Below, piece by piece: positions 1-9,567 of a stretch of 64,000 nucleotides of DNA. This stretch comes from Jiangella gansuensis DSM 44835 (lineage in GTDB: Bacteria; Actinomycetota; Actinomycetes; Jiangellales; Jiangellaceae). How positions within the stretch are numbered: position 1 is the first letter of the stretch; every line of letters starts with the position of its first letter. The DNA is taken from contig NZ_KI911782.1 of NCBI RefSeq assembly GCF_000515395.1, positions 1,403,090-1,467,089 on the forward strand, in the 5' to 3' direction. The position numbers were made by a program, and so were the translations under genes. The notes beneath the pieces were generated by a model. It saw only the letters and a list, made by a program, of their open reading frames with translations. It had not been told where the DNA came from and made no database searches.

Positions 1-239
1 CGTCCATCGAGGCGCTGCGCGACCACGGCCTGGACGGCATCGAGGTCGACCACCAGGACCACAATCCCGCCGCCCGCCGGGCGCTGCGGGGGCTGGCGGG
101 TGAACTCGGCCTTGTCATCACCGGCTCCAGCGACTACCACGGCACCGGTAAGGCCGACCACGAGCTGGGCGTGAACACCACGGCGCCGCAGGAGTGGGAG
201 CGGCTGCGGTCACTGGCCAAGGACGCCCGGGGAGGCTGA
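1..239 (+). CDS. PHP-domain metal-dependent phosphoesterase, C-terminal fragment
   Basis: The window opens inside this gene; the reading frame starts at base 3 and ends with TGA at 237-239, giving 78 visible residues. The visible part has GLDGIEVDHQDHN and SSDYHG, which look like the last metal-binding strands of PHP-domain phosphoesterases (the Asp-x-His pair is a metal ligand in that family). PHP proteins hydrolyse phosphoesters, often nucleotides; the substrate cannot be read here. The stop overlaps the marC start by one base (TGATG), so the two genes are probably translationally coupled. Only the C-terminus is visible, so subfamily is open. Confidence 0.75.
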   Translation, partial: SIEALRDHGLDGIEVDHQDHNPAARRALRGLAGELGLVITGSSDYHGTGKADHELGVNTTAPQEWERLRSLAKDARGG

Positions 240-841
240 TGAACTGGCAGCTGTTCGGCGAGGTGGTCGTGACGCTCTTCGTGATCATGGACCCGCCGGG
301 CACCGTCCCGGTCTTCCTCGCGCTCACCGGCAACCGCCGGCCGGCCGAGCGCAAGCGGGCGGCATGGCAGGCCGTGGCCGTCGCGGCCGGCGTCATCACG
401 GTGTTCGCGATCTTCGGCCGCACCATCCTCGATTACATGCACATCAGCCTGCCGGCGTTGCAGGCCGCCGGTGGCTTGCTGTTGCTGCTGGTAGCGCTGG
501 AGTTGCTGACGGGGAAGGCCGATCAACCGGAGTCCACCACCGGCAACGTCGCGATGGTTCCGCTGGGCACGCCGCTGCTGGCGGGGCCGGGTGCGATCGT
601 CGCCACCATGGTGTTCGTGCAGGGATCCGACGGCGGGCTGGACTTCCTGGCGCTGGCGTTGGGCATCGTGGTGGTGCTGTTGTGCCTCTGGGCGTCGATG
701 CGGTTCAGCGTGTTGCTGCTGCGGGTGCTCAAGGAGTCCGGGATCCTGCTGGTCACCCGGATCGCCGGGTTGTTGCTGTCGGCCATCGCGGTCCAACTGG
801 TCGCCGACGCCGTCCGGGCGTTCATCGAGGGCGCCGGCTGA
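239..841 (+). CDS. MarC family integral membrane protein
   Basis: A 200-residue polytopic membrane protein with about six hydrophobic segments. The N-terminus has the family-typical DPPGTVPVFLAL segment and the middle has PLGTPLLAGPGAI, both typical of MarC/UPF0056 proteins. The physiological role of the family is not settled; early links to multiple antibiotic resistance were not upheld. The start at 239 is chosen because it overlaps the upstream PHP gene's stop in TGATG and begins directly at the first membrane segment; an in-frame start at 194 would lie inside that gene. Length matches the family. Confidence 0.9.
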   Translation: MNWQLFGEVVVTLFVIMDPPGTVPVFLALTGNRRPAERKRAAWQAVAVAAGVITVFAIFGRTILDYMHISLPALQAAGGLLLLLVALELLTGKADQPESTTGNVAMVPLGTPLLAGPGAIVATMVFVQGSDGGLDFLALALGIVVVLLCLWASMRFSVLLLRVLKESGILLVTRIAGLLLSAIAVQLVADAVRAFIEGAG

Positions 842-853
842 GCCGTCCTCCTT

Positions 854-900
854 GATCATGTTCCCTGGCGGTCGCTACGGAGCCGCTAGGGAACATGATC
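854..900. repeat. Perfect inverted repeat with GATCATG ends
   Basis: Arms GATCATGTTCCCT at 854-866 and its exact reverse complement at 888-900 are separated by 21 bases that contain a further short GCGG/CCGC pairing. It begins 12 bases after the marC stop and ends about 60 bases before the next co-directional gene. It may terminate marC transcription, but there is no T-run, and its GATC-containing ends resemble the other intergenic palindromes of this window. Confidence 0.8.
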
Positions 901-960
901 TTGGTCGTGGCCGGACGCGCCCGGCCGTCGATGTCGGTGGCGTGGGGGAGAATGAGGCGG

Positions 961-1794
961 GTGAGCCAGCCCATCCTCGACGGCATGCCCCGGCGGCTGT
1001 ACGGCGCCACCCCGACCCGGTTGAACACCTGGCTCGACTGCCCGCGCCGCTACCGCTTCGCCTACCTCGAGCGGCCGCAGCCGCCCAAGGGGCCGCCGTG
1101 GGCGCACAACACCCTCGGCGCGGTGGTGCACAACGCGCTGGCCGGCTGGTGGCGGCTGCCGCTGGACGCGCGCACTCCCGAACGGGCCGGCTCGTTGGTC
1201 GACGAGTACTGGCTGTCGGAGGGCTTCCGCGACGCCGACCAGGCCGGGCAGTGGCGGAAGCGGGCCCGCGAGATGGTGGTCGGCTATGTCGCGGCCCTCG
1301 ACCCGGCCGAGGAGCCCCGCGGCGTCGAGCGCACGGTCGCGCTGATCCACGGCGGCACGTCGCTCACCGGCCGCATCGACCGGGTCGACCAACGTGGCGA
1401 GGAACTCGTGGTCGTCGACTACAAGACCGGGCGGCATGTGCTGACCACCGACGACGCCCGCTCGTCGTTGGCACTGGCGGTCTACGCCGCGGCGGCCAGC
1501 CGCACGCTGCGCACGCCCTGCCGCCGGGTCGAGCTGCACCACCTGCCCAGCGGCACCGTCGCGGTCTGGGAACACGACGAGCGGACTCTGCGCCGGCACC
1601 TCGACCGGGCCGACGGCATCGCCGCCGAGTGCGCACAGGCCGATACCGAGTACAAGGCCGGCCGCACCGGCGACGAGCTGTTCCCGCCCCGGCCGTCATC
1701 GCTGTGCGGATGGTGCGACTTCGCCCAGCACTGCCCGGAGGGCCGGGCAGCCGTCCCGGCGCGGGCCTCCTGGGCCGGGCTCGAGCCGACATGA
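961..1794 (+). CDS. RecB-like PD-(D/E)XK nuclease with Fe-S cluster cysteines
   Basis: A 277-residue single-domain nuclease of the Cas4/RecB-like PD-(D/E)XK superfamily. Seen: a first cysteine in CPRRYRFAYLE near the N-terminus; the catalytic stretch GRIDRVD then VVVDYKTGR (Asp and Lys of the nuclease motif); a downstream helix in the QxxxY region; and the C-terminal CGWCDFAQHC. The 1+3 cysteine layout matches Fe-S cluster nucleases such as AddB and Cas4. No cas genes or helicase domain adjoin it, so a stand-alone repair role is inferred. GTG 961 is favoured because GGGGGAG sits 10 bases upstream; ATG 952 is in frame but too close to that site. Confidence 0.85.
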   Translation: MSQPILDGMPRRLYGATPTRLNTWLDCPRRYRFAYLERPQPPKGPPWAHNTLGAVVHNALAGWWRLPLDARTPERAGSLVDEYWLSEGFRDADQAGQWRKRAREMVVGYVAALDPAEEPRGVERTVALIHGGTSLTGRIDRVDQRGEELVVVDYKTGRHVLTTDDARSSLALAVYAAAASRTLRTPCRRVELHHLPSGTVAVWEHDERTLRRHLDRADGIAAECAQADTEYKAGRTGDELFPPRPSSLCGWCDFAQHCPEGRAAVPARASWAGLEPT

Positions 1795-1855
1795 GGTGAT
1801 TTGTCGCCTAGCGCACGTTTACCGCGGCCCGTTCCGGCACATGATCACCCCGGAG

Positions 1856-1882
1856 GCCGCCCCGGACATCGTTCGGGGCGGC
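1856..1882 (+). terminator. GC-rich hairpin after the nuclease gene
   Basis: GCCGCCCCG at 1856-1864 pairs exactly with CGGGGCGGC at 1874-1882 across a 9-base loop. It lies about 60 bases after the nuclease stop and 40 bases before the next start. There is no U-tract, so terminator function is inferred from position and stem strength only. Confidence 0.4.
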
Positions 1883-1923
1883 TAGGGTGAAGGTCGAGTT
1901 CGTACTGACGTGAAGGAGCGCGG

Positions 1924-2670
1924 ATGTCCGGACGCTACGGCGTCTCGTCCCGAGCGGGTCACCGGCATGCCGCCCGGCGGTCGCGCCGCCTGCGCGGCCT
2001 GCGCGTGACGGCGTTCAGCGGTTCGACGCTGCTCGTCGCGGGCCTGTTCGGGCTGGCCGGCACGGCCACCGCCCCAGAGGCACCGGTCGAGACCGGTGCC
2101 CTGCCCCTGGCCGACCGGGTCGGCGACGACGTCTCGCGTGGTGACCGCGACACGGTCCCGGCCAAGCTGATGCGCTCCGCCTTCGTGAAGGTGACCACTC
2201 GCCCGGCGCCGACCGAGGAGCCGGCACCCGACCCGAACGCCAAGCCCGCCGCCACCGCGCCGCTCCCGGCCGGCAGCGGCAGCGGGCACCGGGTGGTCTT
2301 CGACATCACCGGCCAGCAGGTCTGGCTGGTAGACGAGTCCGACACCGTCGTGCGCACGTACATGGTGTCCGGCAGCCGCTTCGACCAACTGCCCACCGGC
2401 ACCTTCGAGGTCTTCTCCGCCTCACGTAACACCGTGAGCTGGCACGGCACCGAGACCATGGAGTACATGGTCCGCTTCTTCCGGGGCGAGAACTCCAACA
2501 TCGGCTTCCACGACATCCCGGTCGACACCGCCTCGGGCAACGAGGTGCAGACACTGTCCCAGCTGGGCACGCCACTGTCCGACGGCTGCATCCGGCAGGA
2601 TCTCGAGGACGCCGTCGCGCTCTGGGAGCACGCTCCGGTCGGCACCCCGATCGTCGTCGTCCGCACCTGA
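1924..2670 (+). CDS. L,D-transpeptidase (YkuD domain), exported
   Basis: A 248-residue exported peptidoglycan cross-linking enzyme. The N-terminus is Arg-rich, followed by a hydrophobic segment (about residues 25-48) ending in AGTATA, consistent with a signal peptide or anchor. A linker rich in Pro, Ala and Glu follows, then the YkuD domain from about residue 120, with the family histidine in GFHDIP and the catalytic cysteine in SDGCIR. The family makes 3-3 cross-links between meso-DAP residues in the cell wall. The start at 1924 follows GGAG-like bases (GAAGGAGCG). The gene stands alone, converging on the LuxR gene 32 bases away. Confidence 0.92.
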   Translation: MSGRYGVSSRAGHRHAARRSRRLRGLRVTAFSGSTLLVAGLFGLAGTATAPEAPVETGALPLADRVGDDVSRGDRDTVPAKLMRSAFVKVTTRPAPTEEPAPDPNAKPAATAPLPAGSGSGHRVVFDITGQQVWLVDESDTVVRTYMVSGSRFDQLPTGTFEVFSASRNTVSWHGTETMEYMVRFFRGENSNIGFHDIPVDTASGNEVQTLSQLGTPLSDGCIRQDLEDAVALWEHAPVGTPIVVVRT

Positions 2671-2702
2671 TCCACGCCAGAAGTGGGTCCGGCGGGCCCG
2701 GC

Positions 2703-5276
2703 TCAGCGGCCGCTCAGGGCGGCCGGGAGCTCGGCCCGGCTGGTGATGCCGAGCTTGGCGTAGATGCGGGCCAGGTGGCTCTCGACGGTGCGGGTGGAGA
2801 TGCTGAGCCGGCGGCCGATGTCGCGCGACGAGATGCCCGCGGCGGCCAGCGGCGCGATCTCCTGTTCCCGCCGGGTCAGCGCCACCGCCTGCTGCCGCGG
2901 CGGGTTCGTCCAGACGCCGTGGCCGGCCAGGGTCACCTCGGTCGCGGCCATCATCTCGGTGTCTCCGGCGGCGACGGCGCGCGCGTAGCCGACCATCGCG
3001 TCGGCCCGCCACATGCCGTCGCAGCGCTTGGCGACCACGGCCATCCGTTCGGCGACGTCGTCGAGGGTCAGGTCGCCGGCCGTCGGCAGGCCGTCGGCGA
3101 TGCCCAGCAGTGCGATGTAGAGCGAGTCCAGCTCGGCCGGGGCGAGGTCCGCGCCGGCGGCGGCATCGGCGGCGTCGAGGGCGTGCACGACGGCGTCCGC
3201 CTCGCGCCGGGCGAGCCCCACCCACAGCAGGGTCCGGCGGCGGCGTCCGTGGATGGTGGCGTCCTGGTGCACGGGCTCGCGCAGGGATTCCTCGCGCAGC
3301 CGGCAGGCCTCCTCGGTGTCGCCGACCCACACCGACGCCTCCGCGGCCAGCGCGAGCGTCGCCGGCAGCATGCCGCGAGGATCACGGTCGCGCAGTGAGG
3401 CGATGGCGGCACGCAGGTGCCCGATCGCTTCGGACCAGCGGCCGCGCGCCATCGCGATCTGGCCGTCGACCAGCCCGGGAATGGTGCGGTGCTGCGGCAG
3501 CGGGCCGATGCCCAGGTCCGACTCGTCGGCGTGCATGCGCTCGGCACCGTCGACGTCGCCGGCGAACAACCGGATGACGACGCAGGCCGCGCGCAGGGAG
3601 GTCAGGAAGGCGGTGGCCTCGGAGAGCGACTCGCGGGCCGCGGCCAGGTAGCGCTCGCCGAGCCGCAGCGACTCGCTGATCCGACCGGATCGTGCCAGCG
3701 CCAGCTGCACGGGTGGCACCAGCTGGATGCGGGCCAGCAGGGGCAACGAGGCGTCGGCGAGGAACGCCACTGCCTCGTCCAGCACGCCGCCGCTGTGGCC
3801 GGCCGTCATGAGCAGCGTCAGGCGGTGTCCCCGCAGCACGGCAGCGGACTCCGACGCGTCCTCGACCTCGGGCAGCACCTCCTCGAGCAGCCGGACGGCG
3901 GCGTCGGGATCGGCTCGGCCGTGGAAGAGGACGTCGGCTCCGGTGACCGCGGCATGTACCACCAGGGTGGTGCTCACGGCGTGCGGTGGCAGTGTGTGGA
4001 GCTGGTCGAGGTCGGCCTGAGCGCGTTCGGCCGAGCCGAGCACCCGATGGGCACGGGCCCGTTGCGCCAGCGCGCCGGCGACCACGACGAGATCGGGGTC
4101 GGCCAGCAGCGCCAGGTCCGCGAACCGGCGAGCGTCGGCGGGCTGCTGCAGCTGGTTGGCGTGCGCGGCGGCCGCCACGAGGAGCTCCGCGTCAGGCACC
4201 GACCCGGCTTCGAGAGCCCACGAGACCCACCGCAGCAGGTCCGGCAGCGACGCGTCGTGGGGTTCCGGGAGGTGCCGCACCACCCGCTCGCGCAGCACTC
4301 GGCGCCGCCCGGGCGGGACCAGGCTGCGGATGGCCTCGCCGTACACCGGGTGGGACAGCTGCGCGGTCGGCGGGTTCGCGTCCACGTCGACGACCAGCAT
4401 GCCGGCCTGGACGAGGGCGTCCACGGCGGCCGTGTCGGCCAGCTCGAACAGCAGCGGCAACGGTAGCGACTCGGCGAGCGAGACGATCTCCAGCACCTCG
4501 CGCTCGCCCGCGGACCGCCGGCTCAGCTCCGACGTGACCAGACCGATCAGCCGGCCCGGCACCACCGGCCCGGACCACGTCCACACCCCGTGGTCCTGCC
4601 GCAGCTCGTCGCGGCTGATGGCGGTGCGCACCAGCTCGCGCAGGTAGAGCGGGTTGCCGCGGCAGGCCTCCCACATCCGCCGCTCGGTGTCCCTGCCGGC
4701 GACGCCGCCGAGCGCGGTGCGCAGCAGCTCGCTCGTCGTCGCGCGGTCGAGCGGTTCTACGTCGATCCAGCGCAGGTAGCCGTCCTTCCACAGTGCGAGG
4801 AGGTCGTCGGGCAGGCCCGGATTCGGCCGGCTGGTCACCAGCAGCCGGGCCTCCCGCGACGTCGCCAGCATCCGCAGCACGCCGGCGCTGGCACCGTCGA
4901 GCAGGTGGCCGTCTTCCACCCGCAGCACCACCGGCCGGCCCGCCGAGTCGCGCCGCAACCGCTCGGCGGCCGCGCGGAACACCGAGATGGGGCTCGCGCC
5001 GTCGTGCGCGGGGACATCGGCCAGCAACGGCGCCAACGCGGCGAGCATCACCGGCTGGGCCCGGCTCGGCGAGGTGACCGTGACGACATGTGCGGCCACG
5101 GTGACCGCCTGTTCCAGCTTCGCGGCCAGGGCCGACTTGCCGACGCCGCTCTCGCCGACCAGCAGCACACCGTGCGGCGCGCGGGAATCGGTCGCGGTCA
5201 GGACCTCGAGCGCGGACGCGTACTCCTCCGCACGTCCGACGAGGGGCCACGGTCCCGGCATGTGAGTGGCGTGCAT
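2703..5276 (-). CDS. Large LuxR-family ATPase transcriptional regulator (LAL type)
   Basis: An 857-residue regulator of the LAL/STAND architecture. An N-terminal AAA-type ATPase has Walker A GESGVGKSA (about residues 41-49) and VVLRVEDGHLLD as a Walker B candidate. A long helical, tetratricopeptide-like middle follows. A C-terminal LuxR helix-turn-helix starts at LTRREQEIAPLAAAG and ends at the TVESHLARIYAKLG recognition helix. Such proteins bind ATP and an inducer and activate neighbouring genes; the inducer is unknown. The frame stays open upstream to 5528, but homologous sequence begins near PLVGR, so ATG 5276 (or ATG 5261) is preferred. No clear ribosome site supports either. Confidence 0.88.
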   Translation of the reverse strand: MHATHMPGPWPLVGRAEEYASALEVLTATDSRAPHGVLLVGESGVGKSALAAKLEQAVTVAAHVVTVTSPSRAQPVMLAALAPLLADVPAHDGASPISVFRAAAERLRRDSAGRPVVLRVEDGHLLDGASAGVLRMLATSREARLLVTSRPNPGLPDDLLALWKDGYLRWIDVEPLDRATTSELLRTALGGVAGRDTERRMWEACRGNPLYLRELVRTAISRDELRQDHGVWTWSGPVVPGRLIGLVTSELSRRSAGEREVLEIVSLAESLPLPLLFELADTAAVDALVQAGMLVVDVDANPPTAQLSHPVYGEAIRSLVPPGRRRVLRERVVRHLPEPHDASLPDLLRWVSWALEAGSVPDAELLVAAAAHANQLQQPADARRFADLALLADPDLVVVAGALAQRARAHRVLGSAERAQADLDQLHTLPPHAVSTTLVVHAAVTGADVLFHGRADPDAAVRLLEEVLPEVEDASESAAVLRGHRLTLLMTAGHSGGVLDEAVAFLADASLPLLARIQLVPPVQLALARSGRISESLRLGERYLAAARESLSEATAFLTSLRAACVVIRLFAGDVDGAERMHADESDLGIGPLPQHRTIPGLVDGQIAMARGRWSEAIGHLRAAIASLRDRDPRGMLPATLALAAEASVWVGDTEEACRLREESLREPVHQDATIHGRRRRTLLWVGLARREADAVVHALDAADAAAGADLAPAELDSLYIALLGIADGLPTAGDLTLDDVAERMAVVAKRCDGMWRADAMVGYARAVAAGDTEMMAATEVTLAGHGVWTNPPRQQAVALTRREQEIAPLAAAGISSRDIGRRLSISTRTVESHLARIYAKLGITSRAELPAALSGR

Positions 5277-5335
5277 GCACGGAAACGGTAGAGGCAGATG
5301 ACCATGATCACCGACATTCCCGGCGAACAAATTTG

Positions 5336-5376
5336 CGTAGCGACTACGGATGCCGTCGGTGGCTACCGATCCGTAG
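5336..5376. promoter_or_regulatory. CGTAG-type inverted repeats upstream of the LuxR gene
   Basis: CGTAG CGA CTACG at 5337-5349 abuts CTACGGAT (5344-5351), which is repeated inverted as ATCCGTAG at 5369-5376. The cluster lies 60-100 bases upstream of the LuxR-type regulator start, a plausible place for an operator, possibly autoregulatory. The rest of the 379-base gap (5277-5655) shows nothing else except the helicase terminator hairpin. Confidence 0.35.
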
Positions 5377-5593
5377 CGTGATGCACAGCTTGTGGGGCCG
5401 GTTCGCCGGCCCCGACAGGCCGGGAAGACGGCGGGCTGGTGCTTACGTCCGGACTCCCGAGCCCGGCATCGGCGACGTGGGGGGCGCCTGCTTTGCCGCC
5501 CGGGCTTCCTCCCGGTGACCGACGGCACCCTCCACCCCGAGGTACACCACCCCTTCGTCGAAGGTCACCGGGAGGACACACCTCTCTCGCCCG

Positions 5594-5646
5594 ACGAGAA
5601 TCGGCGTTCGACCCCGGTAGCACCGGAGTCGAACGCCGATTCTCGT
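5594..5646 (-). terminator. Long hairpin terminator of the DEAD-box helicase gene
   Basis: An 18-base arm at 5594-5611 (ACGAGAATCGGCG...) is matched exactly by 5629-5646. The 17-base loop itself pairs further (CCGGT/ACCGG around AGC), so the stem is nearly 24 pairs with one mismatch. It begins 10 bases downstream of the helicase stop on the minus strand. No long U-tract is present; position and stem strength support termination. Confidence 0.75.
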
Positions 5647-5655
5647 GCGTGATGG

Positions 5656-7167
<1,512 letters not shown>

Positions 7168-7404
7168 TCGTCGCTGGGACCCCGAGGTTTGAGCCGATCG
7201 GCGCTTCGTGCGCCACTAGGCCGCGCGCCGGCGATTCGTGCCAGCGGGCCAGCAGCGTCTGTGGAGCGCACGGACGTCCGGTTCGTCCCCAGGGGGCGCC
7301 CGTTTTCGCCCGGACGCCATCTATACCACCAGCCAGTGTAACGGCAAGTCGGTTCCATCCGCTGTTCACCGTCATCCGGGACGCGCCGGGGACCGTTATC
7401 GTTG

Positions 7405-8097
7405 ATGCTCGTGAGCTCCTCCGGCGCCTTCGACGACCCCGTCTACCGCGACGGCATCGTCGACCTGCTGGGCGTGCTCGGGCTCGGTGAGCTGACCGGA
7501 TTCGAGCGGATGGCCGCCGACGCCGGGCTGGCTCCCACCCTGGCCGACAAGGCCGCGCTGGCCGGCATGGCCGTCACCGAGTTCCATCACTTCGAACTGA
7601 TCCGCGACCGGCTGGACGAGCTGGGCGCCTCCGTCGACGAGGCGATGGCGCCGTTCCGCGACGCCTACGAGCAGTTCCACGCCAACACCGCGCCGTCGGA
7701 CTGGCTGGAAGGGCTGGTCAAGGCGTACGTCGGCGACGGCATCGCGGCCGACTTCTACCGCGAGGTGGCCGAGCGGGTCGACCCTGCCACCCGCGGGCTG
7801 GTCCGCGAGGTCCTGGCCGAAGCCGGGCACGGCGACTTCGCCATCGAGCGGGTCCGCGACGCCATCGCGGCCGACCCGAAGGTGGCCGGCCGCCTGGCGC
7901 TGTGGGCGCGGCGGCTGGTGGGCGAGGCCCTGGCGCAGGCGCAGCGGGTGGCGGTGGACCGCGACGCGCTGCTGTCGGTGATCGTCGGGGGCGACGACGG
8001 CCGGGCGGGCATGGACCTCGCCGAGATGGGGCAACTGTTCGCCCGCATCACGAAGAAGCACTCCGACCGGATGACGAAGCTCGGGCTGTCCGCCTGA
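7405..8097 (+). CDS. Ferritin-like MiaE_2 family protein
   Basis: A 230-residue all-helical protein of the ferritin-like fold, resembling the actinobacterial MiaE_2 family (tRNA-(ms2io6A)-hydroxylase-like). Possible di-iron ligands lie in VTEFHHFELI, DGIAADFYREV and EAGHGDFAIE. The true MiaE hydroxylates a modified tRNA adenosine; whether this branch does so is unknown. It is divergent from the DEAD-box helicase, as I recall for the M. tuberculosis Rv3210c/Rv3211 pair. Starts ATG 7405 and GTG 7411 are equally close; no strong ribosome site decides. Confidence 0.8.
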   Translation: MLVSSSGAFDDPVYRDGIVDLLGVLGLGELTGFERMAADAGLAPTLADKAALAGMAVTEFHHFELIRDRLDELGASVDEAMAPFRDAYEQFHANTAPSDWLEGLVKAYVGDGIAADFYREVAERVDPATRGLVREVLAEAGHGDFAIERVRDAIAADPKVAGRLALWARRLVGEALAQAQRVAVDRDALLSVIVGGDDGRAGMDLAEMGQLFARITKKHSDRMTKLGLSA

Positions 8098-8118
8098 CGC
8101 CGCCCCGTCGACGCGGGT

Positions 8119-8182
8119 GGAAATGATCACGTCCGGCATGGGTGCGCCCGCTCCACCAGGAATGCATGCATGGTGTGGCGAT
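8119..8182. repeat. Family-1 palindromic repeat, copy A (right arm decayed)
   Basis: The left half GGAAATGATCACGT...CATGGGTG (8119-8145) and CCCGCTCCACCAGGAATGC match copies at 11.77, 23.83, 32.44 and 37.46 kb. The right half survives only as ATGGTGTGGCG. It lies between the convergent MiaE-like and DUF3107 genes, so it may form a terminator, but the family recurs in other gene configurations. Confidence 0.75.
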
Positions 8183-8267
8183 AGAACGCCTAGCGTGAGC
8201 GCGTCGCGCGGGGGCGACGAAGGGCCGGGCCGCCCACGGCGACCCGGCCCCTCCGGACGTCACTGGC

Positions 8268-8501
8268 TCAGACGGTGCCGAAACCCACCCGCCGCTCGAC
8301 CGGCTCACCGATCTCGACGTAGGTGAGGTGCTCGGTGCGCACCAGCAACCGTCGGCCGCGTTCGTCGGCGAGGTCGAGCAGCCCGTTCGCGTCGGCGAGC
8401 GCCGCGCGGACCGTGTTCTCGATCTCCTCGGGCGACTGCGCGCTCTCCAGCACCAGCTCCCGTGTGGCGTTGTGCACGCCGATCTTGACCTCCACGGCCA
8501 C
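8268..8501 (-). CDS. DUF3107 family protein
   Basis: A 77-residue protein closely matching the DUF3107 pattern: VEVKIGVHNATRELVLES at the start, a central TVRAALADANGLLDLADERG helix and a C-terminal VEIGEPVERRVGF strand. Function is unknown. Actinobacteria keep this gene next to a TetR regulator, as here (99 bases downstream of it). The GTG start at 8501 follows a GGGGAGAGAG ribosome site. Length is the family's usual size. Confidence 0.9.
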   Translation of the reverse strand: MAVEVKIGVHNATRELVLESAQSPEEIENTVRAALADANGLLDLADERGRRLLVRTEHLTYVEIGEPVERRVGFGTV

Positions 8502-8600
8502 CCTCTCTCTCCCCTCGCGTACGCACCGGTTCTCGGTGTGGTGAACCTCAGGCTAGTCGAGCCGATTCCGCGGCCGGGCGGGTGTGCGCCGCGAGCGTAA

Positions 8601-9239
8601 TCACGCGGTCGTGGATGCTCCGTCGATCTTCGGGAAACCGCGGATGCCGCGCCAGCCGAGGGTGGCGACGAGCTCGGCCGCGGCCTGCCGCGGAATGGTG
8701 CCCGCCGACGACAGCCAGTACCGCGCGGTCACCTGCGCGATGCCGACGAGGCCCACCGCGAGCAGGGTGGACTCCTCCGGGGGCAGCCCCGTGTCCTCGG
8801 CGATGATGTTGCTGACCTCCTGCGCGCACAGCTCGGTCAGGTGCTCGAGGCGTTCGCGCACGGCCGGCTCGTTGGGCAGGTCGGACTCGAACAGCAGCCG
8901 GTAGCCGCCGGAGTCGTTGTCGACGAACTCGAAGTAGGCGTTGACGGTGGCGATGACGCGCTGCTTGTTGTCGTCGGTCGAGGCCAGCGCCCGGTGCAGC
9001 CGCTCGAGCAGTTCGTTCTTGCTGGCGTCGAGCAGTGCGATGTACAGCTCGAGCTTGCCGGGGAAGTGCTGGTACAGCACCGGCTTGCTGACGCCCGCGC
9101 GCACGGCGATGTCGTCCATGGCCGCCGCGTGGTAGCCCTGGGTGACGAAGACCTCGCGGGCGGCGCCCAGCAGCTGGATCCGGCGCTGGTCACGGGGCAT
9201 GCGGACGCCGCGCGACGGCACGGCGGGCATGGTGGACAC
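8601..9239 (-). CDS. TetR family transcriptional regulator
   Basis: A 212-residue repressor-type protein. The helix-turn-helix is near the N-terminus (residues about 20-65): AAREVFVTQGYHAAAMDDIAVR, then AGVSKPVLYQHFPGKLELY. The C-terminal ligand-binding domain is typical in length. It precedes the DUF3107 gene on the same strand, a pairing I recall from M. tuberculosis (Rv3208/Rv3208A). Target genes and ligand are not readable. The start MSTMPAVPSRGVRMPRDQRR could also be the internal Met at residue 14. Confidence 0.92.
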   Translation of the reverse strand: MSTMPAVPSRGVRMPRDQRRIQLLGAAREVFVTQGYHAAAMDDIAVRAGVSKPVLYQHFPGKLELYIALLDASKNELLERLHRALASTDDNKQRVIATVNAYFEFVDNDSGGYRLLFESDLPNEPAVRERLEHLTELCAQEVSNIIAEDTGLPPEESTLLAVGLVGIAQVTARYWLSSAGTIPRQAAAELVATLGWRGIRGFPKIDGASTTA

Positions 9240-9296
9240 AGCTCTCCTCGGTGTGGGGCGACTGCGCAGATCGTATCCTTCCCGGCACCCGGGGGC

Positions 9297-9479
9297 TCAG
9301 CGGTAGTCGTCCTCGTCGTACTCGACGGCCTGCTGCTGCTCGTGCGCATCGGCCGGGTCGACGCCGTCGGGGACGGCGGGATCAGCCGGCTCGTCGGCGT
9401 CGCCGACGACGGCGCGTTCCTGCTCCGTCAGGTCGCCTTCCGCGGCGAGAGGGTTCTCGTCCCGTCTGCGTTCGACCAC
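9297..9479 (-). CDS. Small acidic protein, unrecognised
   Basis: A 60-residue, strongly acidic product (VERRRDENPLAAEGDLTEQE at the start, YDEDDYR at the end) with no cysteine or hydrophobic segment. A real gene is supported by GGAGGT placed five bases before the GTG start and by its fit between a TetR gene and a divergent hydrolase gene. I do not recognise a family. Confidence 0.6.
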   Translation of the reverse strand: MVERRRDENPLAAEGDLTEQERAVVGDADEPADPAVPDGVDPADAHEQQQAVEYDEDDYR

Positions 9480-9567
9480 CGTGCACCTCCGGCTCGCCGT
9501 GGGCTCGTCTGTCCCGACCGTACCCGTTCAGGATCGTCACAGCCCTTCGTGTGCCAACATCGAGAGG

